Part shown: positions 8,865 to 18,857 of the stretch, piece after piece | Position numbering within the stretch: position 1 is the first letter of the stretch | Layout: each line of letters starts with the position of its first letter | From: Paenibacillus gyeongsangnamensis | Lineage (GTDB): Bacteria; Bacillota; Bacilli; Paenibacillales; NBRC-103111 | Direction of reading: 5' to 3' | Assembly: GCF_027533625.1 (NCBI RefSeq) | Contig: NZ_JAQAGZ010000016.1 | Span: 124,001-188,000, forward strand | DNA: 64,000 nt | The notes under the pieces: model-generated | The model's database searches: none | Told to the model about the DNA's origin: nothing | The model's input: only the letters and a program-made list of their open reading frames with translations | Made by a program: the position numbers and the translations under genes

Positions 8865-8949
8865 ACAGAACATGCTTTTGTCGTCGAGTGTCGAGTGTCA
8901 AGAATATAGTCCGATAAACATCCGCAGAAATTGCTGTTTTTTAAGCGTT
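8865..8949. repeat. Dispersed palindromic repeat, copy A
   Basis: It contains the 20-bp module TGTCAAGAATATAGTCCGAT at 8896-8915, preceded by an inverted-type module (ACAGAACATGCTTTTGTCG, 8865-8883). A degenerate CCGC..GCTG hairpin and a T run follow. Its best matches are copies E (40352) and F (51580). Confidence 0.7.
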
Positions 8950-9020
8950 GACATTAGAAAAGATTGAAATTATAATTGTCGCAGCAACTATAATCATGTC
9001 TATTATATAGGAGAACAACC

Positions 9021-9446
9021 TTGGAATTAGAAAAATATATCGGTGTTGTTGTACAGCGTGCGGCTCTTAAGCTGAATAATTACTATCAAAAAGTGGTTAA
9101 TCCGTTTGATATTACAGTAGATCAGTGGGAAATACTAGTCATCCTGTGGGAAAAAGAAGGGATCACCCAAAAAGAGCTTGCTGAAAGGCTGCACAAGGAT
9201 CAGACGAACATTGCTCGAATGTTGTTCAAGCTGGAGAAGAAGGGATTTATTTATCGTGTGACCCATGAAACGGATCGAAGGTCTTTGCGCGTATACTTGA
9301 CTCCTAAAGGCCGTGAAATTAAAAATGAGATTCTTGCTCCATCCATCGAAGCGTATAAGAACACCATCAAGGATTTATCCGAAGAGGAGGTTGAGACCTT
9401 TAGAAGGATTCTTGCTGTAATGTATAATAATGTAAAGGATTTATAA
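9021..9446 (+). CDS. MarR-family transcriptional regulator
   Basis: This 141-residue protein starts at TTG with TAGGAG 8 bp upstream. It has the winged-helix pattern of MarR: dimer helix, then ITQKELAERLHKDQTNIARML (recognition region), the wing with ETDRRSLRVYLTPKG, and a C-terminal helix ending in ILAVMYNNVKDL. MarR proteins bind palindromes as dimers and usually repress nearby efflux or detoxification genes. The broken DinB and MFS pump genes directly downstream would be natural targets. No clear operator palindrome was found, although repeat copy A lies directly upstream. Confidence 0.88.
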   Translation: MELEKYIGVVVQRAALKLNNYYQKVVNPFDITVDQWEILVILWEKEGITQKELAERLHKDQTNIARMLFKLEKKGFIYRVTHETDRRSLRVYLTPKGREIKNEILAPSIEAYKNTIKDLSEEEVETFRRILAVMYNNVKDL

Positions 9447-9519
9447 CGACGAAGGTGAACCGTATTGAAGATGATTGTTGGAAACGTACCTCTGTATAAT
9501 CGGCGAGAGGAGCAGTTAT

Positions 9520-10046
9520 ATGAATTTTAATATAAAAGAAGCTGTTGAGGTTCTGGAGCGTACACCGCAAACATTGGAGAATTTTTATCCGGTTTATCCG
9601 ATGGATGGTTGCAATGCACTGAAGGCGAAGAAACCTGGAATGTCACTGAAGTGATTGAGCACCTCATTGAGGGCGAGAAAAATAATTGGATACCACGATT
9701 AGAATTTATTCTGAAGGAAGGCGAAAGTAAACCCTTTCCCTCATTTGATCGTTTTTCTCACTTAAATGAAAAGTCTGAAAGATCGATTGAACAAAAGTTA
9801 CTTGAATTTAAAAAGATTAGAACACTAAATATAATCATACTTAAGGACCTTATTGATCCTGAATTACATCTTGAATTGACGGGTTCACACCCTGCATTCG
9901 GTGTAGTGAAGTTAAGGGAATTGCTTTCTACGTGGGTTGTTCATGATTTAACGCACATTGCTCAAATCGTTCGGGTAATGGCGGTGAGATACAGGGCGGA
10001 CGTTAGACCATGGCGTGAATATTTAGGTATATTAAATAAGAATTGA
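9520..10046 (+). pseudogene. DinB-family protein, frameshifted in a T run
   Basis: The start ATG at 9520 follows GAGAGGAG, and the first frame reads [19 protein letters not shown]. The family then expects [19 protein letters not shown], but this continues one frame over. The break is at the run of five T after GAGAA (about 9581); a sixth T would restore one open frame of 176 codons. The second part has the DinB His pattern ([30 protein letters not shown]). DinB four-helix proteins are metal-dependent thiol-transferase-like enzymes. A single T loss in a homopolymer could be biological or a sequencing artefact. Confidence 0.75.
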
Positions 10047-10227
10047 TGAAATGGAAAAATCAGATTCATAATGAAAAAGGAACTAAATGGACAGGATACA
10101 TAGTTGCTAAGACCATTATAATCAAGACAATTGTCAATACGATTTTTTTGAATTCAAAATATAATAACAGATCAAATACTTGCTGTGTCAAGTAATGACA
10201 TGGCAATTATAATGAGGAGAATGCGAT

Positions 10228-11423
10228 ATGGAAGTATCAAAAAAAGGTGTCGGGATTTTTGACGCCCAATATAGAGCTCTGACAATCGGGATCATTCTTG
10301 CCGTGACCACCGTGGCGTTCGAAGGCCTGGCTATTACCACGATTGCTCCGAGTGTAGTGCAACAATTGCATAGCCTTCATTTATACGGCTGGATATTCAG
10401 CGCTTTTCTTTTGGCGCAAATCATCGGAACCATGATTATAGGTCAGCGGATCAACAAAAATGGCGTGTTTGCATCGTTTGTTGTATCGATTCTTTTTTTC
10501 GTAATCGGCATTGTTATTGCGGCCACTTCCGTGAACATGGTTATGCTGATCGCAGGGAGAGTGTTTCAAGGGTTTGGCGCAGGAGCCATCATTACTTGCG
10601 TATATTACAGCATTACTTTAGGTTATCCTGATGAGCTGAGGACGAAAATACTTGCTACGTTTTCAAGTGCTTATGTTTTGCCTGCTTTGGTTGGCCCTTA
10701 TATCGCCGGCTTTTTAGCTGAATTCCTATCCTGGAGAATTGTTTTTTGGTTGGTGCTTCCTTTGATTGGCCTCGCTGTAATGTTGACTCTCCCTGCTTTT
10801 CGGAATTTATCGTTAAGAGAGAGATCAACCCAAAAAATCGGTCATAAAGAAGGATATGCGATATTGCTGGCTATAGGAACAGGTGTGCTGCTGGTCGGAT
10901 TAGGCCTTATAACAGATTTGAAAGGAATAGCGCTTTCGGCTTTAGGAGTGATCATCATGATTCAGCCTTTGCGAAAGCTGCTGCCGGAGGGCACTTTTAC
11001 CGCAAGGAAAGGTTTGCCTGCGACAATTGTTTCAAGAGGTTTATTTGTCGCCTGTTACTTTGCCACGGAGAGTTACGTTGTCCTGGCACTGACAGAAGTA
11101 AAAAAACTGCCTGCTGATCTTGCGGGATTGATTGTAGCTGCAGGCGCATTAAGTTGGTCTTCAGCAGCTTGGCTCCAGGCAAAGCTTGATGAAAAGCATT
11201 GCAGAATGCGAATGCCGGTGAAGAAGGGGAGATATCCGCAAGTATCCAGTTTACCGACGCATTCAGTCCAGGCTTAAGCATAGGAATCGGCGGTGCTTTC
11301 ATTGCCGTTAGCGAGACGCTGCAATGGGGGTTATTGACGGGGATCCTGTTGGCGTTATTTCTTCAACTGATTTTCGTCATTCTAAGCTTTGCGATCTCTC
11401 TTCGAATACAACAGGCGAGTTGA
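10228..11423 (+). pseudogene. MFS drug transporter with internal deletion and frame change
   Basis: The first 320 residues are a normal MFS N-terminal and middle region (motif ITTIAPSVVQQLHSL in helix 1; GRVFQGFGAGAIIT in helix 4). After AWLQAKLDEKH near 11200 the frame changes, and the sequence resumes as NANAGEEGEISASIQFTDAF, the final-helices region of such pumps. Roughly 70-80 residues (about two helices) that normally separate these landmarks are absent, so this is a deletion and not a simple indel. The pump should be dead. The start at 10228 has TGAGGAGA upstream. It was probably under the MarR gene at 9021. Confidence 0.7.
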
Positions 11424-11512
11424 ATCGGGGATGCGGAGTTGGCAACTTGACTTGTAAATATTATGAAGCTATATTTACTTTAGTAAACCTTGCGCAGCGT
11501 GGTTTTTTTAAC

Positions 11513-11558
11513 GCTATAGAAAGTTTAAGTTCGCTAAAGCGGACTGCAACTTTCTATA
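11513..11558. repeat. Inverted repeat, 11-bp perfect arms
   Basis: TATAGAAAGTT and AACTTTCTATA enclose a 24-base loop that contains a further imperfect stem (TTCGC/GCGGA). It is not followed by a T run on the plus strand. It lies about 90 bp downstream of the broken MFS gene. Confidence 0.6.
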
Positions 11559-11701
11559 CCAAGAAAAACTACCTCTAAAAACGGTCTGGCTGCTTTGAAG
11601 GACTCCGATAAAGAGTTTTTCTTATTGGAAGATGTGCAACGATGCAAATGTTCCTACATTGATTGGTATGAAAAGTTTGAGAAATCAGGTTCAATTTTTT
11701 T

Positions 11702-11747
11702 ATGTAGGAACCTTTGTGTCGTGGTAACACGCACAAAGGTTCCTACA
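11702..11747. repeat. Near-perfect 46-bp palindrome
   Basis: ATGTAGGAACCTTTGTG (11702-11718) pairs with CACAAAGGTTCCTACAT (11731-11747). Inside, CGTG-GTAA-CACG continues the stem with a single bulged T. No T run follows on either strand, so it is not an ordinary terminator. A partial copy of the arm (TGTTCCTACATTG) occurs about 60 bp upstream. Confidence 0.7.
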
Positions 11748-11850
11748 TTGTCGTTGTAAGACACAAATTTACCCAACTGGATCAGAACCAGGAAGAGGCG
11801 CCGCAGGCGGCAGTGAGACCGGTACACGTGGATGCAATTACCGGGAGCAG

Positions 11851-11886
11851 GCCGTCTCTTAAGAGGGACGGCGGCTTTTTATTTTT
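11851..11886 (+). terminator. Terminator pointing into the end of the YheC gene
   Basis: GCCGTC..TCTT and AAGA..GACGGC form a stem, followed by GGCTTTTTATTTTTT on the plus strand. It overlaps the stop of the convergent minus-strand gene at 11859. It would stop any plus-strand read-through from the debris upstream. Confidence 0.65.
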
Positions 11887-12971
11887 TCCAATAGACTGGA
11901 CCGACGTTGTTCTATTAAATATTTGGCGTATCCCATCGGGTGGGCGCACGTTGCTTTCCAATTCTCTTTCATTCCGGCTTGGCGGAAGAGGACTCTCGGA
12001 TCCATCGAATGGCATTCCAGCCAAAAAGGTTTGCCATCAGGTGAAAGCCCCAAGCGAAGTATAAGTTCCGCTTGATGCGGGAGATATCCGGTCAGCTGCC
12101 CTGCCACGCGAAGCGAGAAGTCCTCAATTGCCGCCTGTATTTCTTGTGGGGGAAGATTCGGAATTTGTAACTGCAGCAGGGTATCAAGATTGGACACGGA
12201 AGGTTTACTGGAAGATGAGCCGGTGAACCGGTATGTTGTTCCGCTAACCAACCAGTTTCCCGTAACGCAGCGCTGGACGCAGACACGTAGTTCCCACGGA
12301 AACCCGCGGTATTTAGGAAGCGGGACCTTCTGTTTAGCTATGAAGCAATCTTGGCTCAGCCAATAAAGCAGAACAGAGGGCAGGTTTGATTTTTTGAATT
12401 GCCAGTTGTTCTTAATGTGCTTGTTTCCGGTTTTGACGGTATAGGTCCATTTCCATACATTACCGGATATGCGGGTTAAGCTCATTTCTTCAGAGTTGCC
12501 TACATTTTCTCCGTCCGGTATCAAAATAAGCTTGTCATGAACCTTCATCATCAGGCGAAGGTTTGCCGCCGTGGCGCGAACTTGTTCAGGCAAATGTGGT
12601 TGAAGGCTCAAATCCTCCCTGAGCAGCTCATAGACAAATTGGCTTTCATATCGATTCAATCTGTTAAAGACAATCCTTCCGTCTTTGCACCAATCGTCTA
12701 TCTTCTCATCGTCGTCCGGTGAGCTTTGTACGGCCCGATTATGGATAACGCGCGGGGCAGGGATCTGTTTTAATACATACCGGTTGTCTTCCTGAATGTA
12801 GGCATTCATCTGATTTGGCTCGATGTCGTCCAAACAAAAAAAGCAAGGCTTCACACCGTACTGCTTGCCGGCTTCCAAATACCATTGCAGTTCATTCGCT
12901 TGCGGAGTACCTTGTGAAATCAGATCATATTCCTGTTTGCTTACCAAGATCCCCACATAAGGATCGTTCAT
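11859..12971 (-). CDS. YheC/YheD-family ATP-grasp protein (spore-coat associated)
   Basis: This 370-residue protein matches the YheC/D family of endospore-coat-associated ATP-grasp proteins: an N-terminal region with YVGILVSK, a middle with PAPRVIHNRAVQ and FNRLNRYESQFVYELL, and a C-terminal ATP-grasp lobe with LRVCVQRCVTGNWLV, AELILRLGLSPDGKPFWLECH (metal-binding acidic and Asn-type positions) and WKATCAHPMGYAKYL. The family is present in spore formers and usually occurs in tandem; here it is single. The true reaction is unknown. A ribosome site (AAGGAG) lies about 9 bp upstream of the ATG at 12971. Confidence 0.85.
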   Translation of the reverse strand: MNDPYVGILVSKQEYDLISQGTPQANELQWYLEAGKQYGVKPCFFCLDDIEPNQMNAYIQEDNRYVLKQIPAPRVIHNRAVQSSPDDDEKIDDWCKDGRIVFNRLNRYESQFVYELLREDLSLQPHLPEQVRATAANLRLMMKVHDKLILIPDGENVGNSEEMSLTRISGNVWKWTYTVKTGNKHIKNNWQFKKSNLPSVLLYWLSQDCFIAKQKVPLPKYRGFPWELRVCVQRCVTGNWLVSGTTYRFTGSSSSKPSVSNLDTLLQLQIPNLPPQEIQAAIEDFSLRVAGQLTGYLPHQAELILRLGLSPDGKPFWLECHSMDPRVLFRQAGMKENWKATCAHPMGYAKYLIEQRRSSLLEKIKSRRPS

Positions 12972-13388
12972 CGGATATCCACTCCTTCATTGGCTCGTAT
13001 AAGAGGAACCGATGGGATGTTAATAACAGCTTATGTACTTACAGACAAGAGCGTATAGGCTGAAGCGGTGGGCAATGGACATGGTTTTCGCAGAGCTCAT
13101 TCGACGAGTTAAATCTGATACCAAGCTTAGGTACAACCGGTCGAAAATAGCTATAGTGGAAGAAGAATTGCAGACTATCAGAATTATCCGGTAAGACTCT
13201 TCGCAGCACTTCTTGTCGAATAGCTTATAACTATCATATAATAGTATGTATTAATAAATATTTTAATCTATAGGGTTTTAATTGATCCAGAAAAGGTGTA
13301 TGACTAGGTCGCACCCTGGCTTGCTGTAGCGCCTAAGCGGGAGCGCCTACATCCTTTCTGCAAATCTTAGGGTATAAGGATGGTAAAA
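12972..13388. other. Intergenic region between yheC and mqo
   Basis: About 415 bp between two divergent genes. It should hold both promoters. I see only AT-rich stretches (around 13230-13275) and a short GC repeat (TAGCGCCTAAGCGGGAGCGCCTA near 13326). There is no convincing small gene, riboswitch or dispersed repeat. Confidence 0.4.
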
Positions 13389-14894
13389 ATGAGCAACAGA
13401 CAAACTAGTACAGACGTTATTTTAATTGGTGCTGGAATCATGAGTGCGACTTTGGGATCAATGCTGAAAGAATTAGTACCGGACTGGGAAATTACAGTGT
13501 TTGAGAAGCTCGCAAACACAGGAGAAGAAAGCTCTAACGAATGGAATAATGCGGGAACGGGGCATGCGGCACTATGCGAGCTTAACTACACCGTCGAACA
13601 ACCGGACGGATCCATAGATATTAGCAAAGCAATAAAAATTAATGAACAATTTCAAGTTTCAATGCAGTTTTGGTCTTATCTTGTAAACAACAATCTGATA
13701 CGTAATCCGCATGACTTTATCATGCCATTGCCTCATATGAGTTTAGTACAAGGGGAACGAAATGTAACGTTTTTAAAGAAACGGTTTGAAGCGCTGTCTA
13801 ACAATCCCCTGTTTCAAGGGATGGAATTTTCCGATGACCCGGCAAAATTGATGGAATGGATTCCACTTATTATGAAAGAACGGACATCGAATGAACCTAT
13901 AGCGGCAACAAGAATCGACTCTGGAACGGATGTCAATTTTGGCGCTTTAACGCGCATGCTGTTTGACCATTTAAAGAGTAAAAACGTCGATATAAAATTC
14001 AAGCATAGTGTTGATGATATTAAACGTACTAGCGACGGTTCATGGGAATTGAAAGTGCGGAATATCGATAGCGGTCAAGTCGAACACCATACTACAAAAT
14101 TCGTCTTTATCGGAGGCGGGGGAGGAAGCCTGCATTTACTGCAAAAATCCGGTATTCCTGAAGGAAAACATATCGGAGGATTTCCGGTAAGCGGACTATT
14201 TATGGTGTGTAATAATCCGGATATTGTAGAGCAGCATAATGCAAAAGTATACGGCAAAGCTAAGGTTGGCGCTCCTCCAATGTCTGTTCCGCATCTTGAC
14301 ACAAGATATATCGATAATAAAAAATCGTTGCTCTTTGGACCGTTTGCAGGCTTCTCGCCAAAGTTTTTAAAATCCGGTTCCATGTTTGATTTGATCACTT
14401 CCGTAAAAACGGATAATCTCGTAACGATGCTCGCGGCAGGCGCAAAAAATATGTCATTGACAAAATACCTAATCGAGCAAGTTATGTTATCGAAAGAACA
14501 GCGCATGGAAGAGTTACGGGAGTTTATCCCAAGCGCCAAAAGCGAGGATTGGGACATCGTGGTAGCGGGTCAACGTGTGCAAGTTATCAAAGATACTGCT
14601 GCTGGCAAAGGAACGCTTCAATTTGGTACAGAAGTTGTTAGTGCGGCTGATGGCTCGATAGCCGCATTGCTCGGCGCTTCTCCGGGTGCTTCTACCGCCG
14701 TTCACGTCATGCTGGAGGTAATCAAAAAATGCTTCCCGCAACATATAAAAGCGTGGGAACCGCAATTAAAAGAAATGATTCCTTCTTATGGCGTATCACT
14801 ATTGAAAGACCCAGCGCTTATCCAAGAAATTCATACTTCAACAGCGCAGACGCTTGGTCTAAACGAAAACTTGCCGTTACAGATAGCACGCTGA
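13389..14894 (+). CDS. mqo: Malate:quinone oxidoreductase
   Basis: This 501-residue protein shows the full Mqo pattern: N-terminal FAD Rossmann motif [37 protein letters not shown], the central [39 protein letters not shown], and the C-terminal [16 protein letters not shown]. It oxidises malate to oxaloacetate at the membrane and reduces quinone directly, a TCA-cycle bypass of NAD-linked malate dehydrogenase. I chose ATG 13389 ([10 protein letters not shown], as in relatives) with AAGGA 9 bp upstream; an ATG at 13380 would add three residues and overlaps the Shine-Dalgarno site. It is monocistronic with its own terminator. Confidence 0.95.
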   Translation: MSNRQTSTDVILIGAGIMSATLGSMLKELVPDWEITVFEKLANTGEESSNEWNNAGTGHAALCELNYTVEQPDGSIDISKAIKINEQFQVSMQFWSYLVNNNLIRNPHDFIMPLPHMSLVQGERNVTFLKKRFEALSNNPLFQGMEFSDDPAKLMEWIPLIMKERTSNEPIAATRIDSGTDVNFGALTRMLFDHLKSKNVDIKFKHSVDDIKRTSDGSWELKVRNIDSGQVEHHTTKFVFIGGGGGSLHLLQKSGIPEGKHIGGFPVSGLFMVCNNPDIVEQHNAKVYGKAKVGAPPMSVPHLDTRYIDNKKSLLFGPFAGFSPKFLKSGSMFDLITSVKTDNLVTMLAAGAKNMSLTKYLIEQVMLSKEQRMEELREFIPSAKSEDWDIVVAGQRVQVIKDTAAGKGTLQFGTEVVSAADGSIAALLGASPGASTAVHVMLEVIKKCFPQHIKAWEPQLKEMIPSYGVSLLKDPALIQEIHTSTAQTLGLNENLPLQIAR

Positions 14895-14920
14895 ACCGTA
14901 TTATAAGCTCATTCAGTCAG

Positions 14921-14947
14921 GGGTTCGCAGAAATGCGAATCCTTTTT
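14921..14947 (+). terminator. mqo terminator
   Basis: GGGTTCGCA, loop GAAA, TGCGAATCC, then TTTTT. Nine-base stem with one G-T pair, 26 bp after the mqo stop. Confidence 0.85.
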
Positions 14948-15070
14948 AAGTTCTTGTCATTCAATTATTGCCGGATGACAAGAACTTAATCCCATTCCCG
15001 TTTTTGACAAGAACATGATCTCATTTTCACGCCTTCAACGCCATTTCAACGGCGATTGAAGGTTTTTTAT
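14948..15070. repeat. Dispersed palindromic repeat, copy B
   Basis: AAGTTCTTGTCAT (14948-14960) is mirrored exactly by ATGACAAGAACTT (14975-14987). Then comes TTGACAAGAACATGATCTC (from 15004) and a hairpin CCTTCAACGCC / GGCGATTGAAGG (15032-15062) ending in TTTTTT. The layout matches copy C at 26764. Confidence 0.65.
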
Positions 15071-15228
15071 TGCCTGCAACCGGACTGGAAAATCTTACTT
15101 CAAATCTTTTGCCTAGGCTTCATAAAGCTTTAAGTTGCTTTTAATATTGTAGGTTCAATATAGAGCTTGTAAGCAAGAAAACAAGCAGCTAAGCCATATT
15201 CATTAATCGAAACGGAGGGTGTCTATTT

Positions 15229-16602
15229 ATGGAAAACAACAAAGATCATCAATATGAGAACCAAAATGATAACGATATGAAACAAGGGAAAGAGGAGTCG
15301 GGCAACATTAAGGTGACGCATCCCCGGCTGATCGAAAGCTATTCGACTTCCGGTAACGGCGGCGGCCGCGGTTTTTCCGGCAAAAGCGCCTTCGCAGCAT
15401 TTATGGCCGGAGCGCTTGTCGTCTCCGGGCTCATGTTCGCCTCGGACAAAATGAATTTGTTCACCGGCCGCTCGCAGCCTTTGGCCACATCCGTTTCCGC
15501 AGCAGGTTCGGCGGCAGGAAGCAGCGGGGCCACTAAGGCCTCATACGATGCGTCGAACCCGAATTCAATCTCGACGATCGCCAAGAAGGCGAGTCCGGCC
15601 GTCGTGAAGATCGAGACGCTGGTCCAACCGGCTAAGCGGCAAACGAGAGGCTCCAACTCGTTCTTCGACCAGTTCTTCGGCGGTCAAGGGGGCGGCCAAA
15701 GCGGCCAGCAATCCCAGAGCGGCAGCGATACGCTGCAGCCTCAGGGCATCGGCTCAGGGTTTATATTCGAATCGTCCGGCTATATTTTGACCAATGAGCA
15801 TGTGATTGACGGAGCCGACGAAATCGATGTGACCGTGCAGGGTTATGACAAGCCGTTCAAAGCCAAGCTGCTAGGCAGCAGCTACGATCTCGACCTGGCT
15901 GTGCTCAAGATCGAGAATAGCACCGCACTTCCTACGTTACCCATCGGCAACTCCGATAATACAAATGTAGGCGATTGGGTTGTGGCGATCGGCAATCCGT
16001 ACGATTTCGACTACACGGTAACGTCAGGCCTTCTCAGCGCAAAGGATCGGCCGATCAGCATCGCAGACGAGAACGGCACACGTAACTACAAACACCTGAT
16101 TCAAACCGATGCCGCGATTAATCCGGGCAACTCGGGCGGTCCGCTGCTGGGCATGAACGGCGAAGTGATCGGAATCAATACCGCAGTCAGCTCGCAAGCT
16201 CAAGGGATCGGCTTCGCGATTCCGAGCAGCACGATCAGCTCGGTTCTGAACGATTTGAAAAATAATGTCGCGATTCCGAAAGAAGCGTCTCCTTACATCG
16301 GAGTCAGTCTGCAGGATGTAACTGATGATATGCTGAACGATCTCCAGCTCAAAAATACGGATGGCGCGCTGGTAGCTGATGTGCAGGTAGGCAGTCCGGC
16401 GTTTGCGGCAGGTATTCGCTCCTATGATGTGATCGTAGCGGCAAACGGCAAGGCAGTCGCTACATCCGATGCCTTAACCAAAGTCGTTCAAGAAGCCAAG
16501 GTCGGCGACAAAATGGCGTTCACTATTATGCGCGGCGGCCAGAAGCAGGATGTTACCGTAACGATCGGCGACCGGAATCCAGCCGCGGCGAAGCAGAAAT
16601 AA
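15229..16602 (+). CDS. htrA: HtrA/DegP-type membrane-anchored serine protease
   Basis: This 457-residue protein has a cytoplasmic N-terminus, one membrane helix (about residues 53-72), a Ser-rich linker, a trypsin-like domain and one C-terminal PDZ domain (about 350-450). The catalytic triad is visible: His191 (TNEHVIDG), Asp222 (YDLDLAVLKI) and Ser302 (NPGNSGGPL). It is an envelope quality-control protease like Bacillus HtrA/HtrB, degrading misfolded exported proteins. A strong GGAGGGTG lies 8 bp before the ATG. The gene stands alone with a terminator behind it. Control by a Css-type system is typical of the family, but I saw no operator. Confidence 0.93.
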   Translation: MENNKDHQYENQNDNDMKQGKEESGNIKVTHPRLIESYSTSGNGGGRGFSGKSAFAAFMAGALVVSGLMFASDKMNLFTGRSQPLATSVSAAGSAAGSSGATKASYDASNPNSISTIAKKASPAVVKIETLVQPAKRQTRGSNSFFDQFFGGQGGGQSGQQSQSGSDTLQPQGIGSGFIFESSGYILTNEHVIDGADEIDVTVQGYDKPFKAKLLGSSYDLDLAVLKIENSTALPTLPIGNSDNTNVGDWVVAIGNPYDFDYTVTSGLLSAKDRPISIADENGTRNYKHLIQTDAAINPGNSGGPLLGMNGEVIGINTAVSSQAQGIGFAIPSSTISSVLNDLKNNVAIPKEASPYIGVSLQDVTDDMLNDLQLKNTDGALVADVQVGSPAFAAGIRSYDVIVAANGKAVATSDALTKVVQEAKVGDKMAFTIMRGGQKQDVTVTIGDRNPAAAKQK

Positions 16603-16612
16603 AGCTATCAAG

Positions 16613-16649
16613 AAAAGCACTTCTACTAAATGAGGTGCTTTTTCTTTTA
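16613..16649 (+). terminator. htrA terminator
   Basis: AAAAGCACTTC and GAGGTGCTTTT form an 11-bp stem with one wobble, followed by a T-rich run, 11 bp after the htrA stop. Confidence 0.85.
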
Positions 16650-16723
16650 TGATCCTGCACAAGTATATATCCGTTCGCCCCCGTGAAAACTAAGCTTGAA
16701 ATTTTAGGTAAAGGGGGACTCAA

Positions 16724-18743
16724 ATGGACTTATTGATAACTGTAATTTTATTGTTGGTTTGTTTATTAGTATCTAATATTGTCAGCCACTACATTCCTTC
16801 CATTCCGAGTCCATTGATTCAAATTTTTTTCGGGATCGGCATTGCACTGGCATTTAAAGATATTTCCTTGGACATCGAAACAGAGTGGTTTTTGCTGCTG
16901 TTTGTCGCCCCGCTTCTGTACAATGACGGAAAACATTTCCCTCGCGAAGAGCTGTGGAACATGAGAGCCCCAATCTTTGGGAATGCCATCATCCTCGTTC
17001 TATTAACGACGATTGCCGGGGGATATTTTATTCACTGGCTCATCCCTTCGATTCCTTTGGCCGCAGCCTTCGCATTGTCTGCTATCCTATCGCCGACCGA
17101 TCCGGTAGCGGTGAACGGGATGGATTGCCAAGCGGATTCGGATTCCCGATAAGGTGCTGCATTTGGTAAGAGGGGAATCGCTCATCAACGATGCGTCGGG
17201 TTTGGTTGCGTTTAATTACGCGGTAGCAGCCGTGGTGACAGGATACTTCTCGCTGAAAGAGGCGGTTTTCGATTTTACTTTTATGTTTCTAGCTGGGGCA
17301 ATCCTTGGGTTAGTACTTGGACTGCTGATCACAGGGATACGGTTCGTTTTGCGGAAGCAGGGAATTAATGACGTTACGTTTCATTCACTGCTGCAGGTCA
17401 TTACGCCGTTCGTTATTTATTACATGACGGAGCATCTGCTGCATGCTTCGGGCGTCATTGCCGTTGTCGTAGCCGGTATTGTTCAGGCATTAGTGCAAGA
17501 GCGTACGGAAACCATGATCCCCGAAGAGCAGGTACTTACCGAAAATATTTGGTCCGTCGTATCCTATGTATTAAACGGAGTCGTGTTCCTCCTGCTAGGA
17601 ATGAATATCCCTTCCTCCATTAACGAGACGGTGGCTAATCCGGATATAGGTAACGCGTTAGCCATAGGATACGCAATAGCTTTCGGGGTTGCGATTATCG
17701 GCATTCGTTTTATTTGGTCATACTTCTTCGCTTCTTACGAATATCGCTTCGATAAATCCAAGTCCGCAGCCAAGCCGAGCCTGAAAACAACCTTGATAGT
17801 CAGCTTTACAGGAGTCCGTGGCGCGGTGACTATGGCTGGCGTGCTCTCCATCCCTTTCCTGGTGGCAAGTGTGGAGAGCCGTTTCCGGAGCGTTCCTTGA
17901 TCCTTTTCTTGGCGGCAGCGGTGATTCTATTTACCTTACTCGCAGCATCTGTATTCCTGCCACTCATTAGTAAAGAAGAATCGGAGGAAGGGGAGACAAG
18001 GAAAAGAATGGACGTAGATGAAGCCAAGCGAAAATTGCTGCTGTCAACGATTAAGAAGCTGCGGCTCGAAATGAATGAAGAAAATGAAAACGAAGTTTTT
18101 GAATTAATTGATGAGTATAAAAGCATGTTTCAAAAAATGGCCCTCGAACCTTCGAATCTATACCAGCAACGGCTGAACGAAATTCGGCTGCTTGCCTTAC
18201 GGGCCGAAAGAAAGTATATCCAAGACGAAATGAAAAAGGGAGCAATGGAAAAAGAGGTATTCGAATCGTTCGAAAAATCATTAGACAGTCGTGAAGAAGC
18301 GCTCGCGAGCAATGTCTCGTCGGGAATCGCCTTCCTGATTGGAAAATTGATCAGAGGGTGGAAACGATCTAGAATTTATTACTCAAAAGACCGGGATGAT
18401 CGAATCGCCAAGCTACGCGCAGTTCTGGATGTTCAAATCAAGGCGCTGCAATCAGCGCTTTTCGCCTTGGAATATTATTCCAAAGAGCGAGGGGACAAGG
18501 ATTTGGTTCATGCGGTGACATTAGAATATAAAAGAATAATCGATCGATTAAGGAAACCGACTGCACCGTTTCATAAGAAGAAGCAAGCTCAAAAAGAAGA
18601 GTTCGGTTAAAGATGATGGATATTGAACGTTCGGAAATCAGGAGAATGTTTGAAGCCGCGGAAATCAACAGAGACATTGCGAATGAGTTGAGGAGATTTT
18701 TGAATTCCATTGAAAGTGTGACGTTATATGAGTATGTCGAATA
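16724..18743 (+). pseudogene. NhaP-type (CPA1) Na+/H+ antiporter, broken at three points
   Basis: Four consecutive pieces in different frames rebuild a CPA1 antiporter of about 670 residues. Piece 1 (16724-17152) ends in LSPTDPVAVNG, the ion-site Asp region. Piece 2 (17154-17900) starts in LVRGESLINDASGLVAFN. Piece 3 (about 17880-18610) carries the last helix and the cytosolic helical tail. Piece 4 (18613-18743) is the end of that tail (ERSEIRRMFEAAEINRDIANELRRF). The first break is a tandem duplication of GGAT (17118-17125). The second is a one-base change near 17868-17885. The third is at the TAA of 18608. Three independent lesions make a true pseudogene likely. Confidence 0.78.
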
Positions 18744-18857
18744 ATCGCGTGTCGCCGAACAATCGGATGATGTCCGACGACACAACTAAATTAGTCAGTA
18801 AAATGATATTCCGTCTGCAAAACGCTGGACTCATGGCTCTTTTTCTGTTTACTGTTT

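Larger units (their letters stand above)
11424..11850. other. Intergenic stretch with two strong hairpins
   Basis: There is no gene here. It has two separate inverted repeats (11513-11558 and 11702-11747, listed individually) and a weak coding-like fragment (LDQNQEEAPQAAVRPVHV, about 11780-11830) running into the terminator at 11851. Confidence 0.4.

Noticed and set aside
11714-12064. Plus-strand frame of 116 codons opposite the end of yheC
   Set aside because: It starts inside the 46-bp palindrome and passes through a terminator; the minus-strand YheC frame is clearly the gene.
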